64,000 bases of DNA from Bradyrhizobium arachidis (GTDB taxonomy: Bacteria; Pseudomonadota; Alphaproteobacteria; Rhizobiales; Xanthobacteraceae). The stretch's first letter is position 1. Every line of letters begins with the position of its first letter. The stretch is taken from positions 3,224,001-3,288,000 of the forward strand of contig NZ_CP030050.1 of the NCBI RefSeq assembly GCF_015291705.1, written 5' to 3'. The translations under genes and the position numbers were made by a program. The notes beneath the pieces were generated by a model that worked only from the letters and a program-made list of their open reading frames with translations, did no database searches and was not told the origin of the DNA. Below are positions 8,821 to 16,212 of the stretch, in pieces.

Positions 8821-9726
8821 ATGATGTACCTGGAAACGCCGCCGCGCCTGATCGAAGCAAAACTCTTCTCCGCCATGCCCGACACATTCCGCCGCAAGGG
8901 CGTGCGGACCGATTGGGCCGATGCCAACCGGCCGGGTGTGCCGACCGATAGCTTCATCGAAGGGCCGTCGTTCGATAAGGACGGCAATCTCTACATCGTC
9001 GACATTCCGTTCGGCCGCATCTTCCGGATTGCGCCCGGCGGCGCGTGGTCGCTTGTGATCGAGTATGACGGCTGGCCGAACGGATTGAAGATCGCGCCCG
9101 ACGGCCGCATCCTGGTGGCCGACTACATGCATGGCATCATGGAGCTCGACGCCAAGGCCGGCCGCATCACGCCGGTGCTGACCGCGCGTAACTCAGAATC
9201 CTTCCGCGGCTGCAACGATCTGCATCTCGCTTCCAACGGTGACATCTATTTCACCGATCAGGGCCAGACCGGCCTGCATGATCCGAGCGGCCGCGTCTAC
9301 CGGCTCGCACCGAACGGGCGGCTCGATTGCCTGATCGACACCGGCATCAGCCCGAACGGGCTGGTGCTCGATCCCCGCGAGAGCGTGCTGTTCGTCGCGA
9401 TGACGCGCGACAATGCGGTGTGGCGGCTGCCGTTCATGAAGGACGGCAGCGTGTCCAAGGTCGGCCGCTTCTGCTCGCTGTTCGGCACCAGCGGCCCCGA
9501 CGGCATGACCATGGACGCCAAGGGACGCCTGTTCGTCGGCCACGCCTCGCTCGGCCACGTCTTCGTGTTCGCGCCGAATGGCGAATTGATCGCGCGGATC
9601 AAATCCTGCGCGGGCGCGAACTGCACCAATGTCGCCATCGGTGGCGCGAACAAGGATCGTCTCTATATCACGGAGTCCGCGACCGGCAGCGTGCTGGTTG
9701 CGGATATCAGCGCATTGAACTCGTAA
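8821..9726 (+). CDS. SMP-30/gluconolactonase-type beta-propeller protein
   Basis: A protein of about 301 residues with the SMP-30/Gluconolactonase/LRE-like fold. It has the metal-site regions FIEGPSFDKDGNLYIVDI, DGWPNGLKIAPDG, CNDLHLASNGDIYFTD and GISPNGLVLDPRE, the repeated Asx-Gly blades of the six-bladed propeller. It probably hydrolyses a sugar lactone in the cytoplasm. The substrate cannot be read from the sequence. The start is chosen at the ATG-ATG at 8821/8824, because the earlier in-frame region lies inside a repeat. No strong ribosome site is visible. An aldo/keto reductase follows after a repeat, and the two may act on related carbonyl or lactone compounds. Confidence 0.8.
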   Translation: MMYLETPPRLIEAKLFSAMPDTFRRKGVRTDWADANRPGVPTDSFIEGPSFDKDGNLYIVDIPFGRIFRIAPGGAWSLVIEYDGWPNGLKIAPDGRILVADYMHGIMELDAKAGRITPVLTARNSESFRGCNDLHLASNGDIYFTDQGQTGLHDPSGRVYRLAPNGRLDCLIDTGISPNGLVLDPRESVLFVAMTRDNAVWRLPFMKDGSVSKVGRFCSLFGTSGPDGMTMDAKGRLFVGHASLGHVFVFAPNGELIARIKSCAGANCTNVAIGGANKDRLYITESATGSVLVADISALNS

Positions 9727-9740
9727 GCGCGCGGCTTTTC

Positions 9741-9889
9741 GCCTCTCCCCGCGTGCGGGGAGAGGCCGCAGTTGCGCGAAGCGCAAATGCGGGTGAGGGG
9801 GACTCTCCACGAGTCCAACTGCTACCTTGATTGCGGAAGCTGCCCCTCACCCCAACCCTCTCCCCGTAAGAACGGGGAGAGGGGGAAGA
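9741..9889. repeat. Composite palindromic repeat (family A)
   Basis: Two short palindromes (GCCTCTCCCCGC-GT-GCGGGGAGAGGC at 9741-9766, and CTCTCCCCGTAAGAACGGGGAG near the right end) flank the inverted pair GGGTGAGGGG / CCCCTCACCC. This is the full-length form of family A, also at 31376 and 36283. Confidence 0.8.
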
Positions 9890-9912
9890 AACACCGGAGT
9901 TCGGAGACAAAC

Positions 9913-10752
9913 ATGAACACAAAACCTTTCGGCAAGACCGGCGCCAATGTCTCCGTGATCGGGCAGGGCACATGGTATCTCGACCATGGCGATCGCAAGC
10001 GCGCGATCGCGGCGCTGCAGCGCGGGCTCGATCTTGGCATGACGCATATCGACACCGCCGAGATGTATGGCGATGCCGAACTCGTCATTGCCGACGCGAT
10101 CGCGGGCCGGCGCGACGAGGTGTTCCTGGTGTCGAAGGTGCTGCCGAGCAACGCCTCGCGCCGCGGCACCATCACCGCCTGCGAACGCTCGCTGAAGCGG
10201 CTGAAGACCGATCGCCTCGACTGCTATCTCCTGCACTGGCGCGGCTCCTATCCGCTGGAGGACACCGTCGCCGCATTCGAGGAACTGGTGACATCAGGCA
10301 AGATCAAATCCTGGGGCGTCTCCAATTTCGACGCCGACGATCTCGACGACATTCTCGACGTCTCCGGCGCGGGCCGCATCGCCTGCAATCAGGTGCTCTA
10401 TCACCTCAAGGAGCGCGCGATCGAGCATGCGGTAATCCCGTGGTGCGAGCAGCACGGCGTCGCCGTGGTGGCCTATTCGCCGTTCGGCCACGATGATTTC
10501 CCGGATGCGCGCAGCAAGGGCGGCGCAGTGCTCGCGCGCATCGCGGAGGCACGTCGTGCGACACCGCGTCAGGTCGCGCTGAGCTTCCTCACCCGTGTGA
10601 CTACGGTGTTCGCGATTCCGAAGGCTTCGTCCGCGGAACATGCCGGCGAAAATGCGGCTGCCGGCGATCTCGTGCTGACGAAAGAGGAGATTTCGGCGCT
10701 CGATGCGGCGTTTCCGCGCGGTCCGAAGCCGCGCAGCCTGCCCATGTTGTAG
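9913..10752 (+). CDS. Aldo/keto reductase
   Basis: A 279-residue TIM-barrel NAD(P)H-dependent oxidoreductase. Family blocks present are GMTHIDTAEMYGDAE with the catalytic Asp and Tyr, then LVSKVLP with the catalytic Lys, then CYLLHWRG with the catalytic His. The substrate-side motif SWGVSNFDADDL and the cofactor segment IPKASSAEHAGENA also fit. It reduces an aldehyde or ketone in the cytoplasm; the substrate is not predictable. The start is the ATG at 9913 with GGAG eight bases upstream; the upstream in-frame sequence is repeat DNA. It may be co-transcribed with the lactonase-like gene before it. Confidence 0.9.
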   Translation: MNTKPFGKTGANVSVIGQGTWYLDHGDRKRAIAALQRGLDLGMTHIDTAEMYGDAELVIADAIAGRRDEVFLVSKVLPSNASRRGTITACERSLKRLKTDRLDCYLLHWRGSYPLEDTVAAFEELVTSGKIKSWGVSNFDADDLDDILDVSGAGRIACNQVLYHLKERAIEHAVIPWCEQHGVAVVAYSPFGHDDFPDARSKGGAVLARIAEARRATPRQVALSFLTRVTTVFAIPKASSAEHAGENAAAGDLVLTKEEISALDAAFPRGPKPRSLPML

Positions 10753-10763
10753 CGCACAACCCC

Positions 10764-10776
10764 CCATTATTAATGG
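10764..10776. promoter_or_regulatory. Short palindrome CCATTATTAATGG
   Basis: Six-base arms CCATTA and TAATGG surround one base, between the aldo/keto reductase stop and the exporter gene. It is AT-rich against a GC-rich background. It may be an operator or -10 region of the exporter promoter. No regulator was identified. Confidence 0.25.
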
Positions 10777-10829
10777 AGTATTGACGCGCGCGGACGTGAG
10801 CGCATATCGGCATCCTGTTTTCGGAAGTT

Positions 10830-11885
10830 GTGAAAGCGGCGCTTTTGTCGTTTTTTACGATCGTTCCCGAATCGTCGTTTTCCCAGGTTCCAGCCGTGAC
10901 CCCGCCGCCCGCCGCAGCCGCAAGGCTCGACAGTATTCCCATGCCTTCCGTGCCGGAGAAGAAGCAGGAGGCTCGCCGCGCGCCTGCGCGCGTCGATCAT
11001 CCCTTCAAGGGCATCGCGCTGGTGCTGCTGTCGACGGTGTTTCTCGGCTGCTCCGACGTCACTGCGAAATACCTCTCGTCGAGCCTGCCGTCGATCGAGA
11101 TCACCTGGATCCGCTTCGTCACCTTCGCGCTGATGTTCACGCCGGTGATGCTGCCGGGCTCGCCGCTGCATGCGATGCACACCGACCGGCTCGGCCTTCA
11201 ATTGATGCGCGGCGCGGCGCTGCTCGGCTCCTCGCTGTTCTTCATCACGGGCCTTCGCTTTCTTCCCATCGCGGAAGCCTCCGCCACCGGCTTCGTCTCG
11301 CCGCTGTTCGTCACCGCGCTCTCGATCATCTTCCTGAGCGAGAAGGTCGGCATGCGCCGCTGGATCGCGACCGCGATCGGCTTGATGGGCGTGATGATCA
11401 TCCTGCGCCCAGGCTCGAGCGCGTTCCACGTCGCCGCGTTCTTCCCGATCGTCTCGGCATTCTGCTGGGCGGCCGCGCTGATCCTGACGCGGATGATGAG
11501 CGGGCGCGAAGCCGTGCTCACCACCATGGCGTATTCCGCGCTCACCGGCGTTGCCATCCTCAGCCTGATGGTGCCGTTCGTCTGGGTCACGCCGAGCTGG
11601 ACTGCGATCGGGCTCGGCATCGTCATCGGTGTTGCTTCCACCGTCGGCCAGTGGATCGTGGTGCTGGCCTATCGCTATGGCGACGCCTCCGTGCTGGCGC
11701 CGTTCTCCTACACGCAGCTGCTCTGGGTCAGCATTTTGGGCTTCTTCCTGTTCGGCGAAGTCCCTGATGTCTGGACCGTCACCGGTGCCGCCTTCATCGT
11801 CGCCAGCGGTCTTTACATCGCCCATCGCGAGCGCATCCGCCGCGCCCAGCTCCTGGTGCTGGAAGAGCGTTCCCCGAACCCCTGA
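10830..11885 (+). CDS. EamA/DMT-family membrane transporter
   Basis: A 314-351-residue drug/metabolite transporter with two EamA halves. Ten hydrophobic segments are visible after a polar N-terminal tail, starting at IALVLLSTVFLGCSDVTAKY. The second half contains AYRYGDASVLAPFSYTQLLW, a common EamA signature. It lies in the inner membrane and probably exports small metabolites. Starts are ambiguous: GTG at 10830 gives a long proline-rich tail, while ATG at 10941 (MPSVPEKK) gives a more usual length. No strong ribosome site decides between them. Confidence 0.82.
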   Translation: MKAALLSFFTIVPESSFSQVPAVTPPPAAAARLDSIPMPSVPEKKQEARRAPARVDHPFKGIALVLLSTVFLGCSDVTAKYLSSSLPSIEITWIRFVTFALMFTPVMLPGSPLHAMHTDRLGLQLMRGAALLGSSLFFITGLRFLPIAEASATGFVSPLFVTALSIIFLSEKVGMRRWIATAIGLMGVMIILRPGSSAFHVAAFFPIVSAFCWAAALILTRMMSGREAVLTTMAYSALTGVAILSLMVPFVWVTPSWTAIGLGIVIGVASTVGQWIVVLAYRYGDASVLAPFSYTQLLWVSILGFFLFGEVPDVWTVTGAAFIVASGLYIAHRERIRRAQLLVLEERSPNP

Positions 11886-11945
11886 CGCAAGTCCGCGCGT
11901 CCTGAGACGTGCTATCAACGGCTCCAACGACAGGGGAGGGGCCGG

Positions 11946-13025
11946 ATGCGCGCTGCGATTTTCAGGAACGGTGAGATTGTCGTCGGCCGGATGGCGGAGC
12001 CGACGCCGGGCCCCGGCCAGGTGCTGGTCAAGACGCTCGCCTGCGGCATCTGCGGCTCCGACCTGCACGCGCGTCAGCACGCTCCTCGCATGGTGGAGAT
12101 GGCGAAGAGGACTGGGCGTACGCCGATGGATCTTTCGCGCGACGTCGTGTTCGGCCACGAGTTCTGCTGCGAGATCGTCGACTACGGCCCCGGCTCCGCG
12201 CGCAAGCTCAAGCCGGGCACGCATGTCTGCTCGCTGCCCGCGCTGCTGACAGCGGAGGGCATCAAGGGCATCGGCTATTCCAACGACTTCGTCGGCGGCT
12301 ATGCGGAACAGATGATCTTGAGCGAGCCGCTCCTGCTCGAAGTGCCCAATGGTCTTGCGCCGGAACATGCCGCGCTGACCGAGCCGCTCGCGGTCGGCGT
12401 TCACGCCGTGGCGAAGGCGAATATCGGGAGCGGCGAGGTGCCGCTGGTGATCGGTTGTGGCCCGGTCGGTCTCGCGGTGATCGCGGCGCTGAAGATCAAG
12501 GGCCTGCACCCGATCATCGCCGCCGACTATTCGCCGGCGCGGCGCGCGCTTGCCGCAAAGCTCGGTGCGGACGTCGTGGTCGATCCCAGGGTGTCGCAGC
12601 CCTATGCGACCTGGGCCGAGCACGCCCAGATGTCGGAGGCGGAGAAAGCCGCGCGGCCACCGTTCCAGGCCATGCTGCCGGCGCTCAAGCCCGCGATCAT
12701 CTTCGAATGCGTCGGCGTGCCCGGCTTGCTCCAGCAGGTGTTCGAAGGCGCGCCGCGCGATGCCAGGATCGTCGTTGTCGGCGTCTGCATGGAGAGCGAC
12801 AGAAACGAGCCCATGCTCGGCATCATGAAGGAGCTGAACGTCCAGTACGTGCTCGGCTACACGCCGGACGAGTTCGCCGCGTCGCTGCGCCTGATCGCGG
12901 AAGGGCAGGTGGATGCCGCAGCGATGGTGACCGCCGAGGTCGGCATCGACGGCGTCGCCAAGGCGTTCGCCGACCTCGCCAATCCCGAGGCGCATACCAA
13001 GATCATCGTGCAGCCGTGGAGATAG
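11946..13025 (+). CDS. Zinc-type medium-chain alcohol/polyol dehydrogenase
   Basis: A 359-residue MDR-superfamily dehydrogenase. The catalytic zinc ligands are visible as CGICGSDLHAR and GHEFCCEIV. The NAD(P) fingerprint is VIGCGPVGLAVIAALK near residue 170. The structural zinc lobe with four closely spaced cysteines is absent and replaced by an insertion rich in Arg/Met, so the enzyme probably binds one zinc. It oxidises a secondary alcohol or polyol of unknown identity. The start is the ATG at 11946 with GGGAGGGG upstream. Its 3' end overlaps the convergent TAXI gene by 23 bp. Confidence 0.88.
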   Translation: MRAAIFRNGEIVVGRMAEPTPGPGQVLVKTLACGICGSDLHARQHAPRMVEMAKRTGRTPMDLSRDVVFGHEFCCEIVDYGPGSARKLKPGTHVCSLPALLTAEGIKGIGYSNDFVGGYAEQMILSEPLLLEVPNGLAPEHAALTEPLAVGVHAVAKANIGSGEVPLVIGCGPVGLAVIAALKIKGLHPIIAADYSPARRALAAKLGADVVVDPRVSQPYATWAEHAQMSEAEKAARPPFQAMLPALKPAIIFECVGVPGLLQQVFEGAPRDARIVVVGVCMESDRNEPMLGIMKELNVQYVLGYTPDEFAASLRLIAEGQVDAAAMVTAEVGIDGVAKAFADLANPEAHTKIIVQPWR

Positions 13026-14415
13026 GCACCGGCTGAAGCGCGCCGCCGCCCGGCTTTGCGGGCGCCTCCGCGATCACGGCGCGGCGGTCGACGATGGCCT
13101 GGTGGAACTGCGCCAGCACGAGGCCGAACGCGGCGAGGTCGCCGTCCTCGATGGCGCCGTCCTCGTGACAGGCGAGTGTCTCGCGCAAAATCTCGTCGGC
13201 GGCGCCCTGCATCGCCGCGAGGTCGTCCAGCGAGGTCGCCTCGCGCACGCTGGAGATTGCCGTCAGCAGGCGGTCGCGATGCAGCGCGTTCAGGCTGCGC
13301 TCCTCGCGCCTGAGATAATGCCGCAGCCACGCGGCGACCGAGCCGAGGCCGGAGAGCAGCAGCACCGCACCCCAGATGTAGTCGCTGTACTTGTCCATGA
13401 AGCTGCGCTCGTTGCCGTCGATATAGGCGGCAGCGCCCGGATGGGCCGGCAGCGCGGCATCCTTGTCGGTGTCGGGCTTCTGGATGTGGCTGGCGCCGGG
13501 CAAATCCTTCGCGAGTGACGGCCGGACCGCGAACAGCTCGCGGGTGAAGGCGCCGACCGTGTCCTCGGACAATGACGCGGGCGCGACGATCAACTGATTG
13601 ACGGCGATGGTGTCGATCTTGTCGTCGGGCCGCTGCGGCGTCGTGGCAAATGCGCTCGCCGGAATCTCCTCGGACTCATAGAGCGGGTGCCGCTCGGCGA
13701 TCGCGTCGGAAACGTCGACGGACAGGAATTTGGGCTCGCCGCGCAGCCGCGCGGTCGTGGCGATCGTGCTGGCGATGACCTTGTCGTCGAGCGCCCCCAC
13801 CATCATGAAGGCGTCGAGCGCGGCATCCTGGGTCATCTCGGAGATGCGGTCGGTGCCAAACTGGGTGATCGTCACCTTCTGCGGGTTGACGCCTGATTCC
13901 GCCAGGATGACGCGCAGCACGTCGACATTGGCATCGCCGAGGCCGACGACGCCGATGCGGCGCCCGCTGAGCGATGCGATCTCGGTGACCTTGGACCGCG
14001 CTGCGCCCTTGCGCCCCGTCGGCGCCCACAGCACCACGAAATTCCGCCGCAGGATCGCAACCGAATTGGTCTCGGCCGGCATTGCGAGATCGCCGCGCGC
14101 CACCGCAAGATCCGCCTTGCCGGTGCCGAGCAAATTGAGACTTTGCAGCGTGCCGTCGGTCTCGATCGGGACAAGGCGTATCGCGCCGGCCTTGGCGTCG
14201 AACGCCTTCGCCAGCGCCGCGATGAGTGTCTGGTCGTCGCTGCCGGCAGGACCGACGGCGATGCGCAGCGTCGCCGGCTGCCAGGCCCAATAGGACAGGG
14301 CGAGCGCAACCGTCAGCACGGACAGCGCGCTCGCCAGCGCGAGCCACGGGCTGAGGCGAGCGCGGCGGCGGGTCGAATCCCTGGTCACGCTCAGATCGCT
14401 CGGCACGGGCATCAC
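13003..14415 (-). CDS. Membrane-anchored TAXI-family solute-binding protein
   Basis: A 470-residue protein with the TRAP-transporter TAXI solute-binding domain (LRIAVGPAGSDDQTLIAALA, then ETDGTLQSLNLLGTGKADLAV). It is unusual in having a membrane segment at each end of that domain: one near residues 24-46, one near 345-365 (IWGAVLLLSGLGSVAAWL). A cytoplasmic tail of about 100 residues follows, starting with basic RHYLRREERS. No TRAP membrane subunit is nearby. It may be a sensor or an orphan binding protein rather than a classic importer component. Two closely placed ATG codons occur at the start. Confidence 0.8.
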   Translation of the reverse strand: MMPVPSDLSVTRDSTRRRARLSPWLALASALSVLTVALALSYWAWQPATLRIAVGPAGSDDQTLIAALAKAFDAKAGAIRLVPIETDGTLQSLNLLGTGKADLAVARGDLAMPAETNSVAILRRNFVVLWAPTGRKGAARSKVTEIASLSGRRIGVVGLGDANVDVLRVILAESGVNPQKVTITQFGTDRISEMTQDAALDAFMMVGALDDKVIASTIATTARLRGEPKFLSVDVSDAIAERHPLYESEEIPASAFATTPQRPDDKIDTIAVNQLIVAPASLSEDTVGAFTRELFAVRPSLAKDLPGASHIQKPDTDKDAALPAHPGAAAYIDGNERSFMDKYSDYIWGAVLLLSGLGSVAAWLRHYLRREERSLNALHRDRLLTAISSVREATSLDDLAAMQGAADEILRETLACHEDGAIEDGDLAAFGLVLAQFHQAIVDRRAVIAEAPAKPGGGALQPVPISTAAR

Positions 14416-14446
14416 GCTGTCCTCGTCCGAAAAGCCGGTCCGCCGC

Positions 14447-14550
14447 TAAAGCATGATCCGGAAAAGTGCGCCGCGGTTTTCCGAAAAGATCATGCTCAAG
14501 CAACAATCTAAAGCGCGATGACGATTCATCCCAATCTCATCGCGCTTTAG
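14447..14550. repeat. Intergenic repeat (family F)
   Basis: The unit begins TAAAGCATGATCCGGAAAAG, continues through GGTTTTCCGAAAAGATCATG and ends in GATGACGATTCATC...ATCGCGCTTTAG. Two internal inverted pairs give two adjacent hairpins. Related copies lie at 47884 and 53488. Confidence 0.85.
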
Positions 14551-14562
14551 CGGCAGGCGCCG

Positions 14563-15483
14563 TCAGTATTTCGCCGGCACGTACATCTCCGGCGGAATCG
14601 GGCCGCGGTGATAGTCGGGATTGCGCACGCGATCCGGCAGCACCACCGGCACGCGCGCCACTTCCTGGTACGGGATCTGGTCGAGCAGATGCGCGATGCA
14701 GTTGAGCCGGGCGCGCTTCTTGTCCACGGCATCGACGATCCACCACGGAGAGTCCGGCAGATGCGTGTGCTCCAGCATGGTCTCCTTGGCCTTGGTGTAC
14801 GCCTCCCAGCGGGTGCGGGCCTCGACGTCCATCGGGCTCAGCTTCCATTGCTTCAGAGGGTCGCGGATGCGCATGGTGAAGCGGAACTGCTGCGTGTCGT
14901 CGGTGATCGAGAACCAGTATTTGACCAGGATGATGCCGGAGCGGATCAGCATCCGCTCGAACTCCGGCACGGTCTTGAAGAACTCCTGGTACTGCTCGTC
15001 GGTGCAGAAGCCCATCACGCGCTCGACGCCGGCGCGGTTGTACCAGCTGCGGTCAAACAGCACCATCTCGCCGCCGGCCGGCAGGTGCGCCACATAGCGC
15101 TGGAAGTACCATTGCGTACGCTCGCGCTCGCTCGGGGCGGGGAGCGCCGCGACGCGGCAGATGCGGGGATTGAGGCGCTGGGTGATGCGCTTGATGACGC
15201 CGCCCTTGCCGGCGGAATCGCGGCCCTCGAACAGTACCACGACCTTCTTCTTCTCGCTCTGCACCCAGTCCTGCAGCTTGACAAGCTCGCCCTGGAGGCG
15301 GAGCAGCTCGCGGAAATAGAGCTTGCGGTCGACCGTCGGATTGAGCATGTCGGTCTCGTCCAGCAGCTCGTCGAGACGGGCATCATCCAGCTCCATCTCC
15401 AGCTCCTCGTCGAGATCGTCGGCCATCTCCTGAATGATGCGCTCGCGTTTGGCGGTTTCGGAGGTGCGGTCGGATGCAGTCAT
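14563..15483 (-). CDS. ppk2: Polyphosphate kinase 2
   Basis: A 306-residue single-domain PPK2 that transfers phosphate between polyphosphate and nucleotides. The Walker A block GRDSAGKGG lies at residues 87-95. The Walker B/lid region VLFDRSWYNRAGVERVMGF follows near residue 141, and the segment LVKYWFSITDDTQQFRF is family-typical. The acidic N-terminal helix (DDLDEELEMELDD) is characteristic of alphaproteobacterial class I PPK2. It may regenerate NTPs from polyphosphate in the cytoplasm. The gene stands between a family-F repeat and an Lrp gene and is probably monocistronic. Confidence 0.93.
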   Translation of the reverse strand: MTASDRTSETAKRERIIQEMADDLDEELEMELDDARLDELLDETDMLNPTVDRKLYFRELLRLQGELVKLQDWVQSEKKKVVVLFEGRDSAGKGGVIKRITQRLNPRICRVAALPAPSERERTQWYFQRYVAHLPAGGEMVLFDRSWYNRAGVERVMGFCTDEQYQEFFKTVPEFERMLIRSGIILVKYWFSITDDTQQFRFTMRIRDPLKQWKLSPMDVEARTRWEAYTKAKETMLEHTHLPDSPWWIVDAVDKKRARLNCIAHLLDQIPYQEVARVPVVLPDRVRNPDYHRGPIPPEMYVPAKY

Positions 15484-15617
15484 GGTGGTCCTTCTTTCGG
15501 CTCAGGTGCCTTCTCGCCCGCGACCATCGGCGGGGTTTATTGCGGCAATGTGACATTGGCGGCCGGGCCGCCCGCCCTGGGTGGAATGGGCCCTGATACG
15601 GCCCGGCAGCCCTGCTG

Positions 15618-16079
15618 TCAGACCGGCAGCGCGATCGAATATTTCACCTGGCTGAGCGCGAAGCTGGACTCGATCGAGGCGATGCCGTCGAGCCGGGTCA
15701 GCTTGGTCTTCAGGAACGTCTCGTAGGAGGCGAGGTCGGCCGCCACCACCCGCAGCAGGTAGTCGCGGTTGCCGGTCATCAGATAGCACTCCAGCACCTC
15801 GTCCCATTTCGAGATGGCGCGGGCGAAGCGGTTGAGGTCCTCCTCCTTCTGCCGCGCCAGCTTGATCGAGATGAACACGCTGACGTGCAGCCCGAGCGCC
15901 TTCTGGTCCACGGTGGCGATATAGCGCGAGATGACGCCGCGCTCCTCCAGCAATTTCACCCGACGATGGCAGGGCGAGACCGAGAGCCCGACCTTGTCGG
16001 CGAGCTCCTGCATGGTCAGCCGGCTGTCGGTCTGGAGCAGCGCGAGAATCTTGCGGTCGATGGCGTCGAGGTCGGGCAT
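15618..16079 (-). CDS. Lrp/AsnC-family transcription regulator
   Basis: A 153-residue regulator. The N-terminal winged helix-turn-helix (MQELADKVGLSVSPCHRRVK) is followed by the RAM ligand-binding domain (VISRYIATVDQKALGLHVSVF, then LMTGNRDYLLRVVA). The start is the ATG at 16079, giving MPDLDAIDRKIL, the standard Lrp beginning. It is divergent from the E1 dehydrogenase gene, with an AT-rich palindrome between them, and so probably controls that gene in response to an amino acid or keto acid. The arrangement resembles mdeR in the methionine catabolism locus of Pseudomonas putida. Confidence 0.9.
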   Translation of the reverse strand: MPDLDAIDRKILALLQTDSRLTMQELADKVGLSVSPCHRRVKLLEERGVISRYIATVDQKALGLHVSVFISIKLARQKEEDLNRFARAISKWDEVLECYLMTGNRDYLLRVVAADLASYETFLKTKLTRLDGIASIESSFALSQVKYSIALPV

Positions 16080-16109
16080 TGGGATGGAACCTGCTTCTGG
16101 AGGCAATTG

Positions 16110-16128
16110 ATTGGTAAAATATCCCAAT
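16110..16128. promoter_or_regulatory. Candidate Lrp-type operator
   Basis: ATTGG and CCAAT flank an AT-rich core (TAAAATATC) in the divergent gap between the Lrp gene and the E1 gene. Lrp/AsnC proteins favour about 15-bp AT-rich palindromes, and TGGTAAAATATCCCA here is a fair match. Confidence 0.4.
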
Positions 16129-16212
16129 ATCGGCAGGTATGGCGCGAAAAATTGAGAAGTTTGGCGCTTCTCGCAGGCGTATCATGAGGGATGATTTCCG
16201 GGAGCATTGCCC

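Noticed and set aside
9772..9912. N-terminal extension of the aldo/keto reductase
   Set aside because: The extra 47 codons are family-A repeat DNA, and a good ribosome site precedes the ATG at 9913.
10770..12995. Antisense frame of about 741 codons over the EamA and dehydrogenase genes
   Set aside because: Same reason: both sense genes are recognisable, and the antisense product is Arg/Asp/His/Gln low-complexity.
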